DNA of 27,989 bases from Clostridia bacterium (GTDB lineage Bacteria > Bacillota_A > Clostridia > Oscillospirales > CAG-272). Where the stretch lies: positions 1 to 27,989 of the forward strand of contig JAFTKI010000089.1 in the NCBI GenBank assembly GCA_017453335.1, given 5' to 3'. The position numbers and the translations under genes were made by a program. Below, piece by piece: positions 23,301 to 27,989 of this stretch. The notes under the pieces are model-generated. The model worked only from the letters and a program-made list of their open reading frames with translations, did not search any database and was not told the DNA's origin. The number at the start of each line of letters is the position of its first letter. Within the stretch, counting starts at the first letter, position 1.

Positions 23301-23501
23301 CTGGCAACGCTTGGACTGAATGTGATCATCAACATCATTTTGTATCACTTTACCGAGATCGAAAATCTCAAAGCAGTGCTTCCTCCCGAAGCCGCGGTGA
23401 TCCTTGTGGTGATCAGTATGTTCCTCACCTTTATTGCAGGACTCTTCCCTGCCGGCTTTGCGGCAAAACGAAATCCTGTGGAGGCACTCCGCAGCGAATA
23501 A
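20367..23501 (+). CDS. ABC transporter, fused ATPase-permease of the MacB/FtsX type
   Basis: The 1044-residue protein starts with a LolD/MacB-type ATPase (Walker A GPSGCGKTT at 38-46, signature MSGGQ at 142-146, Walker B ILLADE at 162-167, His in VTHNPD). Then come an acidic and lysine-rich linker (about 230-264), a first membrane helix near 286-308, a very large extracytoplasmic domain of about 600 residues, and three C-terminal helices with the FtsX/MacB motif ERTKEIGILRAIGASKRDI and the end FAAKRNPVEALRSE. The family moves substrates or force across the envelope without carrying them through a pore, and often acts in antimicrobial-peptide resistance, lipoprotein handling or wall remodelling. 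The start is TTG at 20367, 7 nt after GGAGG. It is a single gene between its promoter and a strong terminator, with no regulator gene nearby. Confidence 0.92.
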   Translation: MLTLKNIIKDYETGNSKVRALDGITLDFRESEFVSILGPSGCGKTTLLNIIGGLDQYTSGDLVINGRSTTRYKDKDWDTYRNHSIGFVFQSYNLIPHQTVLANVELALTLSGISKKERRARAIEALEQVGLGDQLKKKPNQMSGGQMQRVAIARALVNDPDILLADEPTGALDTQTSVQIMEILRKISEKKLIIMVTHNPDLAQEYSTRIIRVVDGRVVDDTDPYHAPEQSETEASLSDVSVTEVEEQPEEQKVQKKAKGKKKSMSFFTALSLSLNNLMTKKTRTFMTSFAGSIGIIGIALILSVSSGVNNYIDSVQRDTLSTYPLTIQKETQDFSAMFSAMTEVQEMQQGEIDPNKIYVDDSMGAMMSAMSATTKNNLEKFKLYLDQNYDKIKDAVSDIQYTYDFDLQIFSADGKTQVSPTKIFDNMGDAFSGISEMMELSGSSAMFNVMSEMINNQELLDEQYELVGENSHWPTNAHEVVLVVNGNNQISKMTLYMLGVLDQSELEEIMQDLMMNGEYDSSMHMTTYDINEFIGKEFLMLNTSDFYTKTGKTYTVGGNTYPIWNDMREDPLFDQEGFVTENGTKLVISGIVRPKSGTAATSITGALGYTKALTDEILQLNTESEVINQQKETPDVNVLTGLSFERIPYTRENIGDLINKVDDATMERFYAYMTQMILGNEEFSDQLVVNDLEGFLGFFSLMPADYQSRLLGTMLEAVKAQDPTGNSLIPIMTALSQSSGLVVNESTFLKLLPILSQEEIMLSLVGIPASEQSPFPVKGLVELCGDGVMQSIYSGMTAEIKNLTINEELFTILMKGDSITDENFATLEEALYNMAPQTDATYDSVMKDLGAAEKASPASINFYAKDFESKDKIEAFITEYNNSVDEIDQLKYTDIVGVMMSSVSTIINAISYVLIAFVAISLVVSSIMIGIITYISVLERTKEIGILRAIGASKRDIRRVFNAETLIVGFVAGLIGILATLGLNVIINIILYHFTEIENLKAVLPPEAAVILVVISMFLTFIAGLFPAGFAAKRNPVEALRSE

Positions 23502-23513
23502 AAAATCCTTTGA

Positions 23514-23545
23514 GGGTGTTGTGCAGTTGCGCAACACCCTTTTTT
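23514..23545 (+). terminator. Rho-independent terminator after the MacB/FtsX-like ABC gene
   Basis: GGGTGTTG pairs with CAACACCC (8 bp plus an inner GC pair) around a short loop and is followed by T6. It lies 13 nt after the stop codon. Confidence 0.92.
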
Positions 23546-23556
23546 GACTAAAATGA

Positions 23557-23585
23557 TTGACTTTTGTTTTCTTTCATGCTATAAT
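23557..23585 (+). promoter_or_regulatory. SigA-type promoter for trpS
   Basis: TTGACT and a perfect TATAAT are 17 nt apart. The leader to the trpS ATG is only about 36 nt, too short for a T-box, so there is no sign of tRNA-dependent control. Confidence 0.88.
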
Positions 23586-23628
23586 ATAGGATATGAATGT
23601 TTTTCCGTGAAAGGATTATGATAGAACT

Positions 23629-24720
23629 ATGGAAAAAATTATCTTGACCGGCGACAGACCCACCGGTAAATTGCATCTTGGTCACTTTGTCGGCAGCTTG
23701 CGCCGCCGCGTTGAATTGCAGAATTCGGGCGAATACGACAAGATCTTTGTCATGATCGCCGATGCGCAGGCACTGACCGATAACGCCGAAAATCCCGCCA
23801 AGATCCGCGACCACATCATGGAGGTTGCCATCGACTATCTTTCGGTTGGAATCGATCCCGCAAAAACCAACATTTTCATTCAGTCGGCGGTTCCCGCTCT
23901 GACCGAATTGAATATGTACTACCTCAATCTGGTCACGCTGTCCAGATTGCAGAGAAACCCCACCATCAAGTCCGAGATCAAAATGCGCGAATTTGAGAAC
24001 TCGATCCCCGCAGGATTTCTGACCTATCCCGTTTCGCAGGCTGCTGATATCACGGCATTTTTGGCAACAACGGTTCCCGCAGGCGAGGACCAGAAGCCGA
24101 TGGTGGAGCAAACCGAGGAGATCGTTGCAAAATTCAACTCGATCTACGGTGAGGTTCTGGTAACTCCGAAGATCCTGCTTCCCTCCAACGCCAACTGCAT
24201 GAGATTGGTTGGAACCGACGGTAAGGCGAAAATGTCCAAGTCGCTGGGCAACTGCATCTACATCTCCGACGATGCCGCAACCGTGAAGAAAAAGGTCATG
24301 TCGATGTACACCGATCCCAATCACATTCAAGTCAGCGATCCCGGTGACACCAAAAATAACCCCGTATTCCTGTATCTCTCCTGCTTTGCCGACGACAGTC
24401 ACTTTGAAAAGTACCTGCCCGAATACAAGAATCTGGACGAGATGAAAGCGCACTATGAGCGCGGCGGATTGGGTGATGTGAAGTGCAAAAAGCTGCTCAT
24501 AAACGTGCTGGAGGAGCTGCTTGCTCCCATCCGCGAAAAGCGCGCATACTATGAGGCACACCTGGACGAAGTGTTTGAAGTCCTCAAAAAAGGAACCGTT
24601 GCGGCAAACGAGCAAGCAAACGCAACCTTGGAAAAGGTTCGCGCCGCAATGAAGATCAACTATTTCGAGGATCCCAACTTCCTTTCGGACGCAAAAGCGC
24701 ACTTCGAAAACAAGGCTTGA
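23629..24720 (+). CDS. trpS: Tryptophan-tRNA ligase
   Basis: TrpRS charges tRNA-Trp with tryptophan using ATP. The 363-residue product has the class I motifs HLGH at 16-19 (within TGDRPTGKLHLGHFVGSL) and KMSKS at 201-205. MIADAQALT near residue 42 and GEDQKPMVE near 152 are the Trp- and ATP-pocket segments of the family. The length is slightly above the usual 330-345, owing to a longer C-terminal helical part. It is a single gene with a strong promoter. AAAGGA lies 13 nt before the ATG, and an ATG at 23617 is out of frame. No tryptophan biosynthesis gene is nearby. Confidence 0.96.
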   Translation: MEKIILTGDRPTGKLHLGHFVGSLRRRVELQNSGEYDKIFVMIADAQALTDNAENPAKIRDHIMEVAIDYLSVGIDPAKTNIFIQSAVPALTELNMYYLNLVTLSRLQRNPTIKSEIKMREFENSIPAGFLTYPVSQAADITAFLATTVPAGEDQKPMVEQTEEIVAKFNSIYGEVLVTPKILLPSNANCMRLVGTDGKAKMSKSLGNCIYISDDAATVKKKVMSMYTDPNHIQVSDPGDTKNNPVFLYLSCFADDSHFEKYLPEYKNLDEMKAHYERGGLGDVKCKKLLINVLEELLAPIREKRAYYEAHLDEVFEVLKKGTVAANEQANATLEKVRAAMKINYFEDPNFLSDAKAHFENKA

Positions 24721-24766
24721 AAATGAAAAGAAATAATAGAATGCTTTAACTTTATATAATAATCGG

Positions 24767-24840
24767 TAGGGGCGAACTGTGTTCGCCCGCCTTGCAATGA
24801 GAAAATCCTTTGCTTCGCGGGCGTTCACAGAATGCCCCTA
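24767..24840. repeat. Miniature palindromic element with 24-bp inverted ends
   Basis: The ends 24767-24790 and 24817-24840 are inverted copies, 19 of 24 bases matching, both starting TAGGGGC and ending CGCCCGC. The mismatches cluster in two places that are complementary within the left arm, so that arm also folds on itself (GGGCGAAC-TGT-GTTCGCCC). The right arm folds similarly over GTTC-ACA-GAA. The whole is 74 bp, like a REP or MITE-type repeat of the kind scattered in Clostridia intergenic regions. Confidence 0.7.
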
Positions 24841-24915
24841 CTATATTGTAACTACTAAAGCTTGATGAATACAACTATTGGCAAATGGCTATCTACAAAA
24901 GCAGGATTTACGGCA

Positions 24916-24938
24916 AGCCTTCCCCGCTGGGGAAGGCT
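24916..24938. repeat. Perfect 10-bp hairpin AGCCTTCCCC-GCT-GGGGAAGGCT
   Basis: A perfect 10+10 bp inverted repeat with a 3-nt loop, without a T-run on either side. It resembles a further short intergenic repeat family; the window's right edge (from 27973) carries the start of a similar GAGCCTCCCC motif. Confidence 0.6.
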
Positions 24939-25090
24939 AATAAGATTCGGCACTTCACCAACAAACTCATTTCTGATTAAGTAATTTTTTAAAAAAACTT
25001 TTCACAAAAAACAATTTATAGATTTTGGTTGTCAGAAAGTACTACTTTTTTATGTAAAAAATCTATTATACAACCATTGGTTGATTTTTC

Positions 25091-25119
25091 TTGACAAAAA
25101 TCTATGTATTTGATAGAAT
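25091..25119 (+). promoter_or_regulatory. SigA-type promoter for the DUF4234 gene
   Basis: A perfect TTGACA and TAGAAT are 17 nt apart with TG upstream of the -10 (TGATAGAAT). It lies about 50 nt upstream of the ATG. A small hairpin AGAGC-ACC-GCTCT follows in the leader at about 25128-25140. Confidence 0.88.
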
Positions 25120-25168
25120 GAAATAAAGAGCACCGCTCTTTCATTACAGTATCAGAAAGGAGAACACT

Positions 25169-25618
25169 ATGCCCTACCCCTATTCCTACGACGAAGAAGC
25201 AAGAGAATACAAACCGCCGAAACTGGTTACCAACAGAAATGTATGGAAGCTGATACTTTTCAACATACTGACGCTTGGGATATACAACATTATCTTTTTT
25301 ATGCCCCTTTCCTACGATCTTGATAAGGTATCTCCAAAGCGCGACCGCTCCCGAACGATGAATTTTCTCGTGGCATACATCATTTCCCTGTTTACGTTTT
25401 CCATTGTCCTCTATATATGGCATTATATGGTGGCCAAGCGTGTGGAGGAAGCTTTGGAAGCAAGAGATATTCGCTATGAGTTCAGAACAGGTGACTTCTG
25501 GGGTTGGTATCTGCTTGGCTCCTTTATCCTCATTGGGCCGTATGTCTATTGGCATAAGCTCTGCAAGGCAATGAACCTTTTGTGCGCGGACTATAACGAA
25601 CGCCCGAGCATCGACTGA
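25169..25618 (+). CDS. DUF4234-like membrane protein
   Basis: The 149-residue product has the arrangement of DUF4234 proteins, whose function is unknown. A polar Tyr/Pro-rich start is followed by the conserved LFNILTLGIYNIIFF helix (about 29-45), a charged loop (DLDKVSPKRDRSRT), a second helix (67-87), a basic linker with AKRVEEAL, and a third helix around GWYLLGSFILIGPYVYWHKLC. The ATG follows AAAGGAGA closely. It is a single gene with one of the best promoters in the window and a terminator shared with the convergent GH20 gene, so it should be well expressed. No partner gene suggests its job. Confidence 0.82.
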   Translation: MPYPYSYDEEAREYKPPKLVTNRNVWKLILFNILTLGIYNIIFFMPLSYDLDKVSPKRDRSRTMNFLVAYIISLFTFSIVLYIWHYMVAKRVEEALEARDIRYEFRTGDFWGWYLLGSFILIGPYVYWHKLCKAMNLLCADYNERPSID

Positions 25619-25661
25619 TCCAAGGATTTGTTTGCAAAACGTGAAATAACGATAAAACAGC

Positions 25662-25699
25662 AAAAAGACGAAGAATCGTTGAAATTCTTCGTCTTTTTT
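25662..25699. terminator. Bidirectional terminator between DUF4234 and GH20 genes
   Basis: AAAAAGACGAAGAAT and ATTCTTCGTCTTTTT are perfect complements around a short loop, with A and T runs that serve both strands. The two convergent genes end at 25618 and 25710. Confidence 0.9.
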
Positions 25700-25709
25700 C
25701 GGATAAATA

Positions 25710-27692
25710 TCAAGAATTGCAAATTTCTATATGAGAGATGGTAACACGATCCCGGTAAAATTCAAAAAGTTCAGGCTCTACGCGATCTACCGCCTTGCTC
25801 GTTGGAATAACAAATCGGTAATAACGTGTGTTTCCTTCATCCACGAAATCGCAGGTAAAAACAGTTTCCTTACAAGAAAAGTCTTCCGGAACCGGCTCCC
25901 CTTCGTAGTAGGATGACAATGAAGCAAAATCAGGAATGTGATCAGGACCGATATTCTCACCCCAAAGAATCTCCACCTTTTCATCGGTACCGTCCTTATA
26001 ATAAATATGATAGTAGCCAAGGCGGAAATCGTCATCGTTGAGCAAATCACCACAGCCAAAGTAGCCGTGCGGAATGCTGAAGGCGGCAGTGTGAAGAATA
26101 TCAACGTAAGAGCCATTCAATGCATCACGGTAGCGATAATCAAACACAGAGGACGCACAAGCAACAAGCTCCTCTCCACGATTGTTTTCGTCATACTCTC
26201 TGCTCCATGCTATACGGGCGGTGTAAACAGCCTCACACAAACGCTTTCCTCGTTGCATCTGCTTGAAATCCGAAGCCCCCCAGCTTGAAACGGCAAAGCC
26301 TTGCACACCCGCGGCAACTCTGCCCTCCCAGTTGTCGCAAGTCGATCCGCTGAAGTTTCCGTATACGTAAGGTATGCCATGGTATTGATATTCGCGGTCA
26401 CCGATCGGATAATAACTCCAATACCAGTTCATGGCTATGATATCCTTCGGCACCATAGCAATCGAGGGATAAAGTTCTTCATAAATGGCACATCGGGCAT
26501 CGGGGGGAAGAAGCGCCGCCTCGGCATAGGTCAGATGCTTCCGCTTCTGCACCTTGTATTCCTTGCCCTTATAGAATACGGAGCGATCGGAATCGCTGTA
26601 AACGATCGCATCGTAGGCACCGCCTGCAGGATGCCACGTTTTGGAATAACTGTTCAAAAACTTTTCCGCCCACATCATGGTGCGGATATTTTGTTTTGCA
26701 AGATAATCATGGATCTTTGTAATATCCTCGGCATAAAGCTCGGCTCTGCGCTTGTTGCGGCACTTCTCGCAAACGGGAAGACCGTAATATTCATCGTGTC
26801 CGATATGCACCACGCGCGGCTCGAAAACCTCAATCACCTCGTCCATAACCTCAAAAAGCAGCTCGTAGCACTTGGGGTTGGACGGACAATACGTATCCGG
26901 ATAAGGATCATAAGGGAATTCGGCAAGCTCCTTCCGTCCTGCGATCAGATAGTCTGCATGAGAGAGAGACGGAACCTCGGGAATCGGCTCCAACCCATGC
27001 GCGCGTGCATAATCGCAGATTTCCTTAACCGTTTTCTTGGAAAGATAGCTTCCTCCGCCGTTTTCAATGTGAATGGAATTTTTTGTCCAGGGAAAGGCGT
27101 GCTGAAGATCGTCTGCTTTGTGACTGTATTCGCCAAAAATCTCACAGGATTCCTCCCAAAACGCATTGATCTCGGGATGCTTTTCATATTCCATTGCACC
27201 GCCTACCTCAATCACGAGCGCATTATAACCATAGTGCATAAACAGATCCAGCATATAATAAAACTCGGAAAGCTTGTTCTCAGCAGGAAGATACAGCTTT
27301 ACGGCACGGAAAGGAACGAGAGGTACGTTATAGATATATCCTTCGCCAATTCCGTCTCGATAATGTTCACGAAGCGTACAAGCACCCCAAAGATGTCCTC
27401 GAAGACTGTTGGAAAAAATAGAGATCTTTTTCTCGGTAATTTCCAAAAGATACGCTTCTTCGGATTCTTTGCGTGTATCTCCAAAGACTTGGTGTATCTT
27501 TTCTCTTTCGCGGTCTCCCAAGGAATAAAATCCGATCGATGCCGCGCAAGAGGAATCTGTGGGGGAAAGCAGCGGCAATAGAATTTTTTGAATGACGGAA
27601 TTTTTACTTTCAAGTACTGTATTGGCACCAATATAAACGGTTTTGTCGGAAAGGTCGACATATGTATCTTTGAAATTTGGGTTAAAGCTCAT
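25710..27692 (-). CDS. Family 20 glycoside hydrolase (beta-N-acetylhexosaminidase-like), no signal peptide
   Basis: GH20 enzymes remove terminal beta-linked GlcNAc or GalNAc through substrate-assisted catalysis. The 660-residue product has a small N-terminal alpha/beta domain (to about 125), then a TIM-barrel starting at VPFRAVKLYLP, with the catalytic Asp300-Glu301 pair in VVHIGHDEYYG and a following CEKC pair (308-311), then a C-terminal beta-rich region. No signal peptide or anchor is seen (the N-terminus is polar), so it probably acts in the cytoplasm on imported oligosaccharides, for example from wall recycling or host glycans. ATG 27692 has GGAG 7 nt upstream; a longer frame to 27731 lacks one. 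It is a single gene with its own promoter and no sugar transporter beside it in the window. Confidence 0.87.
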   Translation of the reverse strand: MSFNPNFKDTYVDLSDKTVYIGANTVLESKNSVIQKILLPLLSPTDSSCAASIGFYSLGDREREKIHQVFGDTRKESEEAYLLEITEKKISIFSNSLRGHLWGACTLREHYRDGIGEGYIYNVPLVPFRAVKLYLPAENKLSEFYYMLDLFMHYGYNALVIEVGGAMEYEKHPEINAFWEESCEIFGEYSHKADDLQHAFPWTKNSIHIENGGGSYLSKKTVKEICDYARAHGLEPIPEVPSLSHADYLIAGRKELAEFPYDPYPDTYCPSNPKCYELLFEVMDEVIEVFEPRVVHIGHDEYYGLPVCEKCRNKRRAELYAEDITKIHDYLAKQNIRTMMWAEKFLNSYSKTWHPAGGAYDAIVYSDSDRSVFYKGKEYKVQKRKHLTYAEAALLPPDARCAIYEELYPSIAMVPKDIIAMNWYWSYYPIGDREYQYHGIPYVYGNFSGSTCDNWEGRVAAGVQGFAVSSWGASDFKQMQRGKRLCEAVYTARIAWSREYDENNRGEELVACASSVFDYRYRDALNGSYVDILHTAAFSIPHGYFGCGDLLNDDDFRLGYYHIYYKDGTDEKVEILWGENIGPDHIPDFASLSSYYEGEPVPEDFSCKETVFTCDFVDEGNTRYYRFVIPTSKAVDRVEPELFEFYRDRVTISHIEICNS

Positions 27693-27752
27693 TTTCTGTC
27701 TCCTTTTTTTGAAGTAACAAGCGCAAATCATTACGGTTGCACTATTGCCTGT

Positions 27753-27781
27753 ATTATAGCACGCTTCTTTTACAAAAACAA
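27753..27781 (-). promoter_or_regulatory. SigA-type promoter for the GH20 gene
   Basis: On the minus strand TTGTTT and a perfect TATAAT are 17 nt apart, with TG one base before the -10. It lies about 60 nt upstream of the ATG. No operator-like palindrome is seen around it. Confidence 0.72.
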
Positions 27782-27911
27782 GAGGAAATTATAAAAGATT
27801 ATAAAGGATAGTCTTAAAAAAGTGGCATACCTGCGATAAGATAAGCTCCGATAACGAAGTGAAGCAAAAGATACAATATCTACCTTCCGAAAGGAATGGC
27901 AAAAGTAACGC

Positions 27912-27947
27912 AAAGGCGCTCGTGACAGTTTTGTCACAAGCGCCTTT
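27912..27947. repeat. Long hairpin near the right edge (AAAGGCGCT/AGCGCCTTT)
   Basis: AAAGGCGCT and GTGACA pair with TGTCAC and AGCGCCTTT (15 bp, one mismatch) around GTTT. T-runs on both sides are short (TTTT on plus, TTT on minus). It may terminate a gene lying beyond the window or be an intergenic repeat. Nothing else between 27782 and the end looks like a confident gene. Confidence 0.6.
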
Positions 27948-27989
27948 TAGTATAACTAACGGGGGATAGCAAGAGCCTCCCCTGTGTAA

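Larger units (their letters stand above)
24721..25090. other. Intergenic stretch with two palindromic repeats, no gene seen
   Basis: This gap of about 370 bp between trpS and the DUF4234 promoter has no supported frame. It holds the inverted-end element at 24767-24840, the hairpin at 24916-24938 and otherwise AT-rich sequence with weak complementary pieces (GGTTGT at about 25026 and ACAACC at about 25072). I see no clear terminator with a T-run for trpS, so one of the repeats may end its transcript. Confidence 0.6.

Noticed and set aside
21285..23537. A 750-codon open frame on the minus strand opposite the large ABC gene
   Set aside because: It lies fully opposite a protein with clear ABC and FtsX motifs, has no ribosome site or family features, and is rich in His, Gln and Asp as antisense frames of this codon usage are. 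Other long antisense frames (opposite the flippase, trpS and GH20 genes) are rejected for the same reason.
23586..23628. T-box riboswitch before trpS
   Set aside because: The leader from the promoter to the ATG is only about 43 nt, far too short, and no T-box core sequence is present.
24721..25168. tRNA gene or transposon remnant in the gap after trpS
   Set aside because: The hairpins are simple palindromes without a cloverleaf or transposase frame; they are listed as repeats.

Overview
The window reads as chromosomal core DNA from an anaerobic, endospore-forming (or spore-former-derived) member of the class Clostridia. The pointers are SpoIVA, a rubrerythrin with a rubredoxin tail, a yajC gene followed by a TIGR04086-type membrane gene, strong AGGAGG ribosome sites with several TTG/GTG starts, and SigA-type promoters with 16-18 bp spacers. 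Base composition is moderate, with AT-rich intergenic gaps. I cannot name the species. Position 1 is a run of 21 C, so the left end is probably a contig edge.

Layout. From about 0 to 15.5 kb most genes are on the minus strand; from 15.7 kb to 25.6 kb all are on the plus strand. Left block (minus): spoIVA, rubrerythrin, a GNAT acetyltransferase. Diverging from these is a tight plus-strand operon at 3.0-5.7 kb: a short protein resembling only the N-terminal part of D-aspartate-ligase-like ATP-grasp enzymes, an aspartate/glutamate-type racemase, and a MurE-family ligase. Next (minus, reading leftwards from 11.0 kb) come HPr, uvrC, rsmD, coaD, a DUF308-like membrane protein with a calcium-loop-like tail, and a polysaccharide flippase. 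Then (minus, from 13.9 kb) an O-antigen-ligase-like membrane protein is followed by two tandem DUF4330-like proteins. rimM-trmD (minus, from 15.5 kb) is separated from that operon by a structured repeat element.

Right block (plus): yajC and a TIGR04086-like membrane protein, a heterodimeric ABC exporter pair with one degenerate ATP site, a 1044-residue MacB/FtsX-like ABC fusion, trpS and a DUF4234 membrane protein. A minus-strand intracellular-type GH20 beta-hexosaminidase closes the window.

How it fits together. Much of the window concerns the cell envelope: peptidoglycan or D-amino acid chemistry (racemase/MurE-like operon, GH20), glycan export and polymerisation (flippase, O-antigen-ligase-like protein), ABC exporters, and YajC. 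The remainder is housekeeping: tRNA and rRNA methylation, CoA synthesis, DNA repair, Trp-tRNA charging. I found no phage, transposase, CRISPR array, rRNA or tRNA gene. The most unusual signals are the truncated ATP-grasp/racemase/MurE-like operon, the repeat element bounded by two identical palindromes at 14.0-14.3 kb, a miniature element with paired inverted ends at 24.77-24.84 kb, and several hairpins set directly against the ribosome site of a downstream gene.
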